DNA from: Kribbella rubisoli
Lineage (GTDB): Bacteria > Actinomycetota > Actinomycetes > Propionibacteriales > Kribbellaceae
Assembly: GCF_004217145.1 (NCBI RefSeq)
Contig: NZ_SHKR01000011.1
Location: 1,984,001-2,048,000 of the forward strand
Length of the DNA stretch: 64,000 nucleotides
Direction of reading: 5' to 3'
Of the stretch, positions 8,364-16,495 are shown one piece after another. Below the pieces are notes generated by a model. That model was given only the letters and a program-made list of their open reading frames with translations. It was not told the DNA's origin and made no database searches. The first letter of the stretch is position 1, and every line of letters starts with the position of its first letter. The position numbers and the translations under genes were made by a program.

Positions 8364-9395
8364 TCAGGGCCGCAGCAGAACCTTGATCGCGCGCCGTTCG
8401 TGCATCGCGACGTAACCTTCGGCCACGTCGGCCAGCGGGAGCTCCGAATCGAACACCTTGCCGGGGTTGATCTCGCCAGTCAGTACGTCGGTCATCAGGT
8501 CCGGCAGGTACGCGCGGCACGGCGCAGCACCGCCCGCGAGCCCGATGTTGTTCCTGAACATCCTGCTGATCGGCACCTCGACCCCGTGCGGCACGCCGAC
8601 GAACCCGACCGTCGACCCGGGCCGGGCAACGTCGAACGCGGTCGTCATCGACTGAGCGGTGCCGACACATTCCAGCACCGCGTCGGCCCCGACACCCTTC
8701 GTCAGTTCGAGTACGGCGTCCTTGGCCGCGTCCCCACGTTCGGAAATGATGTCCGTGGCACCGAATTCCTTCGCCAGCTTTTGACGGGGCTCATGCCGTG
8801 ACAAGGCAACGACCCGCTCCGCACCCATCCGCGAAGCCGCGAGTACGCCGCAGAGCCCGACCGCACCGTCGCCCACGACAACGACCGTGTCGCCGGCCTT
8901 CACCCGCGCGGATCGCGCCGCGTGCCAGCCGGTGCCCATCACGTCGGACAGCGTGAGCAGCGACGGGACGAGCGAGTCGTCGGGCACCTCGGGCGTCGCG
9001 ACGAGCGTGCCGTCGGCGTACGGGAGTCGCACATACTCGCCCTGGCCGCCGTCGGCCTTGCCCTGGCCGTAACCAACCATGTTCTGGCAGGCGGTCTGAA
9101 AGCCGGCCAGGCAGTGCGGGCAGGTGCCGTCGCTCACCACGAACGGCGCGACGACGAAGTCGCCGGGCTTGACCGTTCGGACCTCCGAGCCGACCTCCTG
9201 GACGATGCCGACGAACTCGTGCCCGATCGGCCGCGGCTGCTTCACCGGCGGCTCACCGCGGTACGGCCAGAGGTCGGACCCACAGATGCATGAGGCAACG
9301 ACCTTGACCACCGCATCACCCGGCCCCTCGATCTTCGGGTCCGGAAGCTCTTCCAGCCGTACGTCGAACGGCGCATGGATCACTGTGGCACGCAT
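8364..9395 (-). CDS. Zinc-dependent alcohol dehydrogenase (MDR superfamily)
   Basis: A 343-residue medium-chain dehydrogenase/reductase. The catalytic zinc site is visible as CGSD (Cys38) and GHE (His59/Glu60). The NAD(P) fold has VVVVGDGAVGLCGVLAA. The structural zinc lobe is DGTCPHCLAGFQTAC, with Cys92, Cys95 and Cys103, but the expected first ligand at position 89 is Asp. Oxidation or reduction of an alcohol/aldehyde is expected; the substrate is not known. I start at ATG 9395, which opens with MRATVIHAP; an ATG three codons upstream is also possible. It lies 10 bases downstream of the flavin-reductase-like gene and is probably in the same operon. Confidence 0.85.
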   Translation of the reverse strand: MRATVIHAPFDVRLEELPDPKIEGPGDAVVKVVASCICGSDLWPYRGEPPVKQPRPIGHEFVGIVQEVGSEVRTVKPGDFVVAPFVVSDGTCPHCLAGFQTACQNMVGYGQGKADGGQGEYVRLPYADGTLVATPEVPDDSLVPSLLTLSDVMGTGWHAARSARVKAGDTVVVVGDGAVGLCGVLAASRMGAERVVALSRHEPRQKLAKEFGATDIISERGDAAKDAVLELTKGVGADAVLECVGTAQSMTTAFDVARPGSTVGFVGVPHGVEVPISRMFRNNIGLAGGAAPCRAYLPDLMTDVLTGEINPGKVFDSELPLADVAEGYVAMHERRAIKVLLRP

Positions 9396-9405
9396 ACGGC
9401 ACACA

Positions 9406-9924
9406 TTAGATCGTCGTGTACCGGCCCCGTCGATGGACCAGCGCTGGGACCTCGTCGCCGGTGAGCTCCACGTGGACGATCTCCAGCTGCACCTGCAGAC
9501 CCCAGCCGATCTCGGGCGGGTCCTGGTCGACCAGCGTGCAGCCGGCCCAGGTGCTGACGCCGACCGGCGCCGGTCCCCAGGCGGTGTCCGTCCAGTCGAT
9601 CATCCGGAACGGTCCGCCCGGGGCCGGAGCGACGTACCCGAAGGCGTCGGCCAGCTGCCGGTGGGGCGCGCCGAGCAGCGACACCACCGCAGTCCTTGCC
9701 TCACGCAACGTTTCCCACAGGTCCGAGTCCGGGTCGATCAGCCCGATCACGTACCCAGGCTCACCGTCGGCCACCAGCATCGACGACACCGTGAGCCCGG
9801 CCCGGTTCCCGTCGTACGACGTTGTCCACAGCCCGACCGGCGACGGCAACCGTCCACGAAACCGCCGCACCGGACTCCGCTCGGACTCGGGCGGGAGGAA
9901 CGGGTGATCGCCGTGGATGGTCAT
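9406..9924 (-). CDS. Flavin reductase-like (FMN-binding split barrel) protein
   Basis: A 172-residue soluble protein. The strand SPVGLWTTSYDGNRAGLTVSS followed by VIGLIDPDSDLWETL fits the flavin reductase-like / split-barrel family, where the Thr/Ser-rich strand binds FMN phosphate. It is the first gene of a pair with the zinc dehydrogenase 10 bases downstream. Its start codon lies inside the outer arm of a palindromic repeat: GGGAGG, four bases, then ATG. The repeat therefore appears to supply both the ribosome-binding site and the start codon. The physiological substrate is unknown. Confidence 0.7.
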   Translation of the reverse strand: MTIHGDHPFLPPESERSPVRRFRGRLPSPVGLWTTSYDGNRAGLTVSSMLVADGEPGYVIGLIDPDSDLWETLREARTAVVSLLGAPHRQLADAFGYVAPAPGGPFRMIDWTDTAWGPAPVGVSTWAGCTLVDQDPPEIGWGLQVQLEIVHVELTGDEVPALVHRRGRYTTI

Positions 9925-10151
9925 GGGGCCTCCCGGCCTGGACTGAGGAGCGCAGGGAGCCCGGTCCTGGGGCCTCCCGGTCTGGACTGAGGAGCGCAGG
10001 GAGCGAAGCGACCGGAGCGACGAGGGAAGACCGGGAGTTCCAGCCCCAGGACCTGCCGCGACGGAGTCGCGGCATTCAGCACAGCGACCGGAGCGACGAG
10101 GGAAGGCCGGGAGTCACAGCCCCATGACCCGCCGCGACGGAGTCGCGGCAT
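9919..10151. repeat. Palindromic repeat unit interrupted by a second copy
   Basis: The left half is 9919-9960 and the right half about 10084-10151. Outer arms GGTCATGGGGC (9919-9929) and GCCCCATGACC (10119-10129) pair perfectly. Inner arms TCCCGGCCT (9931-9939) and AGGCCGGGA (10104-10112) also pair perfectly. A small hairpin with stem CCGCGAC/GTCGCGG and loop GGA follows at 10132-10148. A complete second unit sits between the halves. The left edge overlaps the start of the flavin-reductase-like gene, and the right edge reaches close to the serine hydrolase stop. Confidence 0.85.
9963..10082. repeat. Complete palindromic repeat unit nested inside another
   Basis: Outer arms GGTCCTGGGGC (9963-9973) and GCCCCAGGACC (10043-10053) pair perfectly. 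Inner arms TCCCGGTCT (9975-9983) and AGACCGGGA (10028-10036) also pair. Compared with the interrupted unit around it, both stems differ at matching positions, so pairing is kept. A small hairpin CCGCGAC-GGA-GTCGCGG (10056-10072) and the tail CATTCAGCAC complete the unit. It has no coding potential of its own and is too short to encode a transposase. Confidence 0.85.
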
Positions 10152-10159
10152 ATGTACTG

Positions 10160-11530
10160 TCACTTCGCCACGGTAACCCGCTCGGAGAGGGTGAACTTGT
10201 CGATGGGGCGCATGGTGAGGCCGCTGGATCCGCGGACGGACTCGACGGCGCCGTCGGCGTCGAAGGCGAAGCGGTACGACTCGCCGTACGAGCCGTAGCC
10301 GTTGCCGCCGGTGACGCGCAGGGTGTCGCCGTCAGCTTCGAGCTCCTGGGGCTCCTCGGCCGGGTTCGGGCCGGACGGGTCGGTCGCGTAGAGGCGGCCG
10401 CCGAGCAGGACGAAGTCGGTGATGCCCCAGAGGTTCGCGAACCGGCCGGTGAACCGGCCCAGCCCTGCCTCTTCGACCCGGTCCTTCGAGTCGGCCAGGT
10501 TGAGGAGTCGCAGCAGGCCTTCCGCCAGCTGCGCCGCGGGACCGTCGATCGCGTTGGTCAGCGCCGACACGACGAGCCGGCGTTCGGGGTCGACGAGGGT
10601 CCGGGTGATGTGGCCCGGGTACCCGCCGCCGTGGCCGAAGACGTCCACGTCACCGACCTTCGTCACCGCGATGCCGAGGCCGTACCGCGCCTTGTCATCC
10701 GCGCCGGTGGTCCACAGTGGGTGCTGCATCTCGCGCTTGGACTTGTCCGACAGCAAGCGGTCGTCGCCGGGCAGGTGCGCGGAGAAGTACGTGACCAGGT
10801 CGCGGGCATTGCCGAAGAACCCGGTCGCCGATGCCAGCGCCCGGGTGTCGATGTGCTCGATCGGCACGCGCGTGTCGGCGTACGCCAGCGCGCTGTAGCC
10901 GGCGGCGTACTCCGTCAGCCGGGCCGGATCGAGCTCCGGACCGAGCCCGGTGAGCCCGAGCTTGTCGACGATCGCAGTCTGGACGTAGGTGTTGTACGGC
11001 GTACCGGACGCCGCCTCGATGACGAGACCGAGCAGGCCGTAGCCGATGTTCGAGTACTTGAAGCGGTCGTTCTCCGGGATCACGGCCGACGACTCGTTCC
11101 GCAGTACCGCGAGCAGCTCGTCGCGGTCCGGGAAGCTGGTGGACAGCTGCCACCAGTCGGCGTCGAGGCCGTCCCGGGTGACACCGCCCGCGTGTGCCAG
11201 CAGCTCGCGGACGGTCCGCTGGCCGAGCGGCGTACCGACGATCTCGGTGACGTGCTGCTCGGCCTTGTCGTCCAGCCGCAGCCGGCCCTGCTCGACCAGC
11301 TGGAACACGGCCGTCGCGGTGAACGTCTTCGAGTGCGACGCGATCCGGAAGAGGTGCTGCTCGGTCAGCGGTACGTCGTTCTCCACGTCCGCGAGCCCGT
11401 AGGCCGCCGAGAACGCGATCGCGTCCCCGGCGTACACCGCGACCTGGATGCCCGGCACCCGCTGATAACGCTGGTTGAACGCCAGCCAGCTGTCGTAGTA
11501 AGCGAGTGCCTCGGTCAAGCTTTCAGTCAC
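10160..11530 (-). CDS. Serine hydrolase, beta-lactamase/PBP class C family
   Basis: A 456-residue enzyme. The class C signature is complete: SHSK (SxxK nucleophile), KYSNIGYG (YxN) and HGGGYPGH near the C-terminal third. An additional C-terminal beta-rich domain follows, ending VRGSSGLTMRPIDKFTLSERV. No signal peptide is seen, so a cytoplasmic esterase or D-aminopeptidase-like role is likelier than antibiotic hydrolysis. GTG 11530 is chosen because AGGAG lies 8 bases upstream; an ATG at 11575 would add 15 residues but has a poorly placed ribosome-binding site. A second member of the family is encoded at 22719-24071. Confidence 0.85.
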   Translation of the reverse strand: MTESLTEALAYYDSWLAFNQRYQRVPGIQVAVYAGDAIAFSAAYGLADVENDVPLTEQHLFRIASHSKTFTATAVFQLVEQGRLRLDDKAEQHVTEIVGTPLGQRTVRELLAHAGGVTRDGLDADWWQLSTSFPDRDELLAVLRNESSAVIPENDRFKYSNIGYGLLGLVIEAASGTPYNTYVQTAIVDKLGLTGLGPELDPARLTEYAAGYSALAYADTRVPIEHIDTRALASATGFFGNARDLVTYFSAHLPGDDRLLSDKSKREMQHPLWTTGADDKARYGLGIAVTKVGDVDVFGHGGGYPGHITRTLVDPERRLVVSALTNAIDGPAAQLAEGLLRLLNLADSKDRVEEAGLGRFTGRFANLWGITDFVLLGGRLYATDPSGPNPAEEPQELEADGDTLRVTGGNGYGSYGESYRFAFDADGAVESVRGSSGLTMRPIDKFTLSERVTVAK

Positions 11531-11596
11531 GGTCGGTCTCCTGGACGGATCGGCGGATGGAGATGAGTCAGTCATACCCTCCGTCTCAGGGTCAGC

Positions 11597-13288
11597 TCAA
11601 CGACGCTCGGCAGCAACTCCAGCACTGTGGCGGCGTGACTGGATGACCCGGAAGCGGCTCGCGACGTACGCACCGTCGGTGTACGTCGCGTTCGCGGCCG
11701 GGTTCGCGCCGGTGCCGTGGAAATCGCTGAACGCGGCGGACTGGTTCACGAACACCGGGCCGGTCAGGTTCTCGGACAGGGCGACGCCCGCGTCGAGCGC
11801 CGCATCCCGGGCCTCGTCGAGGATCTTGCTGTCGGTCGAGTAGATGCCGGCGGTCATCGCGCCGCCCTCGGTCACGGTCGACTTGAACAGGTCGATCGAC
11901 TGCGCCGTGTCCGCGGTCTTGACCAGGAACGAGACCGGCCCGAAGCACTCTCGCCGGTACACGTCCGCGTCCTCCGCGTCGATCGCCACCAGCAGCGGCG
12001 TCCGTACGACGGCGTCCGGGAAGGCGGGGTGCTCGATCGCGCGCGACTCCAGCACCACGTCGCCGTACTCCGGGGCGAGCTCGAGGCGACTGATCACGGC
12101 CTGGTTCACGATGCCGCCGAGGATCTCGACCGCGCGGGCGTCGTCGCCGAGCAGCTTGCTGATCCCGGTCGCGATGCCCTGGCCGACCTCGTCGAAGGAC
12201 TTGTGGCCCTCGTCGGTCTCGATCCCGCCGGCCGGGATGAACAAGTTCTGGGTGGTGGTGCACATCTGGCCGGAGTACAGGCTCAGGGTGAAGGCCAGGT
12301 TGTTGCACAGCGCCTTGAAGGAGTCGGTGGAGTCGATGATCACCGCGTTGACGCCGGCCTTCTCGGTGAAGACGGTCGCCTGGGTCGCGTTCTGTTCGAG
12401 CCACTCGCCGAACTCGCTGCCGCCGGTGAAGTCGATGAGCTTCACTTCAGGCCGCTGCGCCAACGGCTTGGCCAGGCCGTCGCCGGCCCGCTCGGTGGCC
12501 AGGGTCACCAGGTTGGGGTCGAATCCGGCCTCGGCGAGCACCTCGCGGCAGACGTCGACGGTGATCGCGAGCGGCAGGACGGCCAGCGGGTGCGGCTTCA
12601 CGACGACCGCGTTCCCGGTGACCAGGGAGGCGAACAGGCCGGGCCAGGAGTTCCAGGTCGGGAAGGTGTTGCAGCCGATCACCAGCGCGACGCCGCGACC
12701 GGTGACGGTGAACGTCTTCTCCATCCGGATCGGGTCACCCTTGGCCGGCTTCTCCCAGGTCGCGGTGGCCGGATAGCGGTGCATCTCCTCGTGCGCGTAG
12801 GCGACCGCCTCGAGCGCACGGTCCAGCGCGTGGGCGCCGCCGGCCTGGAACGCCATCACGAACGCCTGCCCGCTGGTGTGCTGGACCGCGTTGGCCAGCT
12901 CGAACACCCGCTTGTGCAGCCGGTCGAGGATCTCCAGCACCACGCCGGTGCGTCCGTCGATCCCGGCCCGGCGCCAGTCCGCGAGCCCCTGCTGGGCGGC
13001 GGTCAGCAGCTCGTCCAGGCCTTCCTCGACGACGCGTGGGTACGAGACGTCCATCGGGATCCCGAACGGCGATTGCTCGGTGACGACCGTTCCCCGCGCG
13101 CCGGGAATGTCCAACTCGTAGGTCTTGGCCAGATGCGCCTCGAACGCCGCCTTGCCGTCGGCCGCCGCGTTCTCGCCGTACACCCGAGGGCTGGGCGACT
13201 CGGGGAACGCGGAGTGGTAGCCGCGGCTGCGGATCGCGGTCAGAGCCGCGTCGAGTCGGTCACGATGAGCGGCGAGCAGATCGGTCAT
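11597..13288 (-). CDS. paaN: PaaN-type aldehyde dehydrogenase of phenylacetate catabolism
   Basis: A 563-residue aldehyde dehydrogenase. Visible features are the NAD-site region GCNTFPTWNSWPG (about 206-218), Glu309 in TEKAG and the nucleophile Cys343 in SGQMCTTTQN. The long N-terminal extension and overall length fit the stand-alone PaaN form of actinobacteria, which lacks the MaoC-like hydratase domain of E. coli PaaZ (family knowledge). It oxidises the semialdehyde formed after hydrolytic ring opening. It is transcribed divergently from paaI across a 74-base shared promoter region. The ring-epoxidase genes paaABCDE are not in this window. Confidence 0.85.
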   Translation of the reverse strand: MTDLLAAHRDRLDAALTAIRSRGYHSAFPESPSPRVYGENAAADGKAAFEAHLAKTYELDIPGARGTVVTEQSPFGIPMDVSYPRVVEEGLDELLTAAQQGLADWRRAGIDGRTGVVLEILDRLHKRVFELANAVQHTSGQAFVMAFQAGGAHALDRALEAVAYAHEEMHRYPATATWEKPAKGDPIRMEKTFTVTGRGVALVIGCNTFPTWNSWPGLFASLVTGNAVVVKPHPLAVLPLAITVDVCREVLAEAGFDPNLVTLATERAGDGLAKPLAQRPEVKLIDFTGGSEFGEWLEQNATQATVFTEKAGVNAVIIDSTDSFKALCNNLAFTLSLYSGQMCTTTQNLFIPAGGIETDEGHKSFDEVGQGIATGISKLLGDDARAVEILGGIVNQAVISRLELAPEYGDVVLESRAIEHPAFPDAVVRTPLLVAIDAEDADVYRRECFGPVSFLVKTADTAQSIDLFKSTVTEGGAMTAGIYSTDSKILDEARDAALDAGVALSENLTGPVFVNQSAAFSDFHGTGANPAANATYTDGAYVASRFRVIQSRRHSAGVAAERR

Positions 13289-13362
13289 GACTGCGATGTT
13301 ACAGTCGTGGGCGCAACCGGGACTAGAGTGTCATAAACCTTCTTCTCGATGGGGCGGGTCGG

Positions 13363-13782
13363 ATGGACTTGGCAGCCAGGGTGGCCGCGGCGATGTGGGC
13401 GGAGGACACCGCCAGCGCCGGGCTGGGCATGCGACTGCTGGCGGTCGGCGAGGGTACGGCGCGGCTCGAGATGAGCGTGCGCGACGACATGGTCAACGGG
13501 CACGGGATCGCGCATGGTGGATTCGTGTTCAGTCTGGCCGACTCGGCGTTCGCGTTCGCCTGCAACTCGCGCAACCAGGTGACGGTCGCGCAGGCCTGCG
13601 ACATCGTCTTCGTTGCTCCGGCCCGCCGCGGCGATCTGCTGGTCGCCGAAGCGCAGGAGCGGACCGCGTTCGGCCGGAACGCGATCTACGACGTGACGGT
13701 CACCCGCGGCGACGAGGTGATCGCCGAGTTCCGCGGCCGCAGCCGCCAACTGTCCGGCACCATTCTCGAGGAGCAGTCATGA
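13363..13782 (+). CDS. paaI: PaaI-type acyl-CoA thioesterase (hotdog fold)
   Basis: A 139-residue hotdog-fold thioesterase. The motif VNGHGIAHGGFVFSLADSAF is the PaaI signature, with an Asn/His pair and the Asp of SLADSAF at the usual active-site positions. It is thought to rescue CoA from dead-end ring-hydroxylated thioesters in the phenylacetate pathway. ATG 13363 follows a G-rich ribosome-binding region. It is the first gene of the paaI-thiolase-paaK direction. A palindromic repeat fills the 115 bases between its stop and the thiolase. Confidence 0.9.
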   Translation: MDLAARVAAAMWAEDTASAGLGMRLLAVGEGTARLEMSVRDDMVNGHGIAHGGFVFSLADSAFAFACNSRNQVTVAQACDIVFVAPARRGDLLVAEAQERTAFGRNAIYDVTVTRGDEVIAEFRGRSRQLSGTILEEQS

Positions 13783-13794
13783 GCTGTGTTGAAT

Positions 13795-13903
13795 GCGCGC
13801 CTCCGGCGCGCGGGTCATGGGGCTGTTGCTCCCGGCCTTCCCTCGTCGCTCCGGTCGCTTCGCTCCCTCCGCTCCTCAGTCCAGGCCGGGAGGCCCCATG
13901 ACC
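13795..13903. repeat. Palindromic repeat unit between paaI and the thiolase gene
   Basis: This is the third unit of the family at 9919-10151, in the opposite orientation. Outer arms GGTCATGGGGC (13813-13823) and GCCCCATGACC (13893-13903) and inner arms TCCCGGCCT (13830-13838) and AGGCCGGGA (13883-13891) pair perfectly. The small hairpin here is GCGCGCC-TCC-GGCGCGC (13795-13811). Its stem sequence differs from the other units but still pairs. The end of the outer arm contains the ATG of the thiolase gene. Confidence 0.85.
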
Positions 13904-15100
13904 AGGGAAGCGTTCCTGGTCGACGGCGTCCGGACCCCGATCGGACGGTACGGCGGTGCGCTGGCCGGCGTCCGGCCCGACGACCTCGCGGCGAACGTGA
14001 TCTCGTCGCTGGTGAACCGGACCGCACTCGACCCGGCACTGATCGACGACGTGATCCTCGGGTGCGCGAACCAGGCCGGCGAGGACAACCGGAACGTCGC
14101 CAGGATGGCCGTGCTGCTCTCGGGCCTGCCGGACTCGGTGCCCGGTACGACGATCAACCGGCTGTGCGGATCCGGGCTGGACGCGGTCGCGTCCGCGGCC
14201 CGGTCGATCATTGCCGGGGACAACGACATCGTCGTCGCGGGTGGCGTCGAGTCGATGTCGCGGGCGCCGTTCGCGATGCCTAAGGCAACGACCGCGTTCT
14301 CGCGGCAGGCGGAGATCTTCGACACGACGATCGGCTGGCGGTTCGTGAACCCGGCACTGCAGGCGCAGTACGGGATCGACTCGATGCCGGAGACGGCGGA
14401 GAATGTCGCGGCGGAGTTCTCGATCTCTCGTGAGGACCAGGATCTGTTCGCGCTGCGGTCCCAGCAGCGGGCAGCCAAGGCACAGGCGAACGGGCGGTTG
14501 TCCGAAGAGATCGTTGCTGTTGATGTGCCGGGGAAGCGTGGGGCTGTCACCGTGGTCGATGCCGATGAGCATCCGCGAGAGACCTCGCTCGAAGCTCTTG
14601 CCGGTTTGAAGACTCCGTTTCGATCGCCGGGGACTGTGACGGCGGGGAACGCGTCGGGGGTGAATGACGGGGCTGCCGCTCTGCTCGTGATGAGCGGGGA
14701 GGCAGTGGAGCGCTTCGGGATGAATCCGTTGGCTCGGGTGGTCGGGACGGCCGCGGCCGGCGTACCGCCTCGGATCATGGGGATCGGGCCGGCGCCCGCG
14801 ACGCGGAAGCTGCTCGATCGCACCGGGGTCGCGTTGTCCGACATCGACGTGATCGAGCTGAACGAGGCGTTCGCGTCCCAGTCCCTCGCTGTACTGCGGC
14901 AGCTCGGCCTGCCCGACGATGCCGAGCACGTCAACCCGAACGGCGGCGCGATCGCCCTCGGCCACCCGCTGGGGATGTCGGGGGCACGGTTGGCGTTGAC
15001 CACGGCGCTGGAGCTTCGCCACCGCGACGCCCGGTACGCGCTGGCCACGATGTGCATCGGTGTCGGACAGGGCATCGCGACCCTGCTCACTCGTCCTTAG
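13898..15100 (+). CDS. paaJ: Acetyl-CoA C-acyltransferase (3-oxoadipyl-CoA thiolase type)
   Basis: A 400-residue thiolase opening [17 protein letters not shown]. The acyl-accepting Cys90 lies in [10 protein letters not shown], and the C-terminal His and Cys are in [17 protein letters not shown] and CIGVGQG. Family and context (paaI before, paaK after) point to the thiolytic step that releases succinyl-CoA or acetyl-CoA at the end of phenylacetate beta-oxidation; PcaF of the beta-ketoadipate route is the alternative. The ATG 13898 is donated by the outer arm of the palindromic repeat and is preceded by GGGAGG at 4 bases. Homologous thiolases begin within a few residues of this point, so the start is credible. 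Confidence 0.88.
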   Translation: MTREAFLVDGVRTPIGRYGGALAGVRPDDLAANVISSLVNRTALDPALIDDVILGCANQAGEDNRNVARMAVLLSGLPDSVPGTTINRLCGSGLDAVASAARSIIAGDNDIVVAGGVESMSRAPFAMPKATTAFSRQAEIFDTTIGWRFVNPALQAQYGIDSMPETAENVAAEFSISREDQDLFALRSQQRAAKAQANGRLSEEIVAVDVPGKRGAVTVVDADEHPRETSLEALAGLKTPFRSPGTVTAGNASGVNDGAAALLVMSGEAVERFGMNPLARVVGTAAAGVPPRIMGIGPAPATRKLLDRTGVALSDIDVIELNEAFASQSLAVLRQLGLPDDAEHVNPNGGAIALGHPLGMSGARLALTTALELRHRDARYALATMCIGVGQGIATLLTRP

Positions 15101-15109
15101 GGGTTCTCC

Positions 15110-16406
15110 ATGCTCGGTGAGGCTTGTCCTTCGGAGTTGCAGGACGCCGGCGAACGGCTGTCCGTCGACGAGCTGCGCGCCCCGCCAGTTGTCGTTGCTG
15201 CAGGCAACCGTACGGCGTGCGTACGAGAACGTGCCGCACTATCGGACCGCGCTGGACGGCGTTGGGTTCAAGCCCGGTGATCTTCAGTCGCTGGCGGATC
15301 TGAGCCGGCTGCCGTTCACGGCCAAGAAGGATCTGCGGGACAACTATCCGTTCGGGATGTTCGCCGTACCGCGGACCGAGGTGGCGCGGGTGCACGCGTC
15401 GTCCGGTACGACGGGGCGGCCGACGGTGGTCGGGTACACGAAGCGAGACCTCGACAACTGGGCGGACCTGATGGCGCGATCGATCCGCGCTGCCGGCGGA
15501 CGCGCGGGCGATGTCTGCCATGTTGCCTACGGCTACGGCCTGTTCACCGGCGGGCTCGGCGCGCACTACGGGGCTGAGCGGCTCGGGTGCACCGTCGTAC
15601 CCGTCTCCGGCGGCATGACCGAGCGGCAGGTCGATCTCATCCGCGACTTCGGCGCACACATCATCATGGTCACGCCGTCGTATTTCCTTTCGATCGTCGA
15701 CGAGATGTCCGCCCGCGGCCTGGATCCACGCGGCACCTCGCTGCGGATCGGCATCTTCGGCGCCGAACCCTGGACCGAAGCCATGCGCACCGAGGTCGAG
15801 GAACGCACCGGCATCCACGCCGTCGACATCTACGGTCTGTCGGAGGTCATGGGCCCGGGCGTCGCCCAGGAATGCGTGGAAACCAAGGACGGCCTGCACA
15901 TCTGGGAAGACCACTTCTACCCCGAGATCATCGACCCGGTCACCGGCGAGGTCCTCCCCGACGGCTCCGAAGGCGAACTGGTCTTCACCACCCTCACCAA
16001 GGAAGCTTTCCCCGTCCTCCGCTACCGCACCAGAGACCTGACCCGCCTCCTCCCCGGCACCGCCCGCCCCGGCCTCCGCCGCATGCAAAAGATCACCGGC
16101 CGCACCGACGACATGATGATCGTCCGAGGAGTAAACGTCTTCCCCACCCAAATAGAAGAACAAATCCTCCTGGTCGAAGGCCTGACTCCGCACTACCTCT
16201 GCGTCCTGACCCGCCCCGGCCGCCTCGACGAACTGACCGTCCAGGTCGAGGCTGCCCCCGACCTGACCGACTACACCACCCCCGCAACCGCCCTGGCCCA
16301 CCGCATCAAGGACCGAGTCGGCGTCACCGCGTCCGTAGAGGTCCTGGCCCCCCACGCCCTGGAACGCTCGTTGGGCAAGGCCAAACGCATCAAGGACAAC
16401 CGCTAA
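15110..16406 (+). CDS. paaK: Phenylacetate-CoA ligase with an apparent +1 frameshift near the N-terminus
   Basis: This enzyme activates phenylacetate with ATP and CoA. The body, read in frame from about 15184 to the TAA at 16404-16406, carries the P-loop SSGTTGRPTVVGYT, the adenylate motif YGLSEVMGPG, and GRTDDMMIVRGVNVFP. The expected N-terminus reads correctly from ATG 15110 (MLGEACPSELQDAGERLSVD) but in another frame. The two frames join at a run of four Cs (15180-15183): dropping one C gives a continuous ERLSVDELRARQLSLLQATV. Repaired, the protein is about 432 residues, the usual PaaK length. A real mutation, a sequencing error or a downstream TTG start could each explain it. It begins 9 bases after the thiolase stop. 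Confidence 0.8.
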
Positions 16407-16407
16407 G

Positions 16408-16489
16408 GACAGGAGGTGTCGCCCGATGCGTGCCACCGGCCGGTGCGCTCAGGCGGCAGCCGGACGCGCGGCTCGGGATACCTCCTGTC
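16408..16489. terminator. Long inverted repeat between convergent paaK and the DUF433 gene
   Basis: Arms GACAGGAGGTGTC (16408-16420) and GATACCTCCTGTC (16477-16489) match at 12 of 13 positions. The 56 bases between them are GC-rich and can pair further. It begins 1 base after the paaK stop and ends 6 bases before the stop of the convergent gene, so it probably terminates transcription from both sides. Confidence 0.6.
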
Positions 16490-16495
16490 GTTAGC

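Noticed and set aside
9919..10151. CRISPR-like repeat array
   Set aside because: Only a few units, no regular unique spacers and no cas genes; the units are palindromic and nested.
11597..16406. Complete phenylacetate degradation island
   Set aside because: Only paaN, paaI, the thiolase and paaK are present; paaABCDE, paaG, paaH and paaZ-type genes are absent here.
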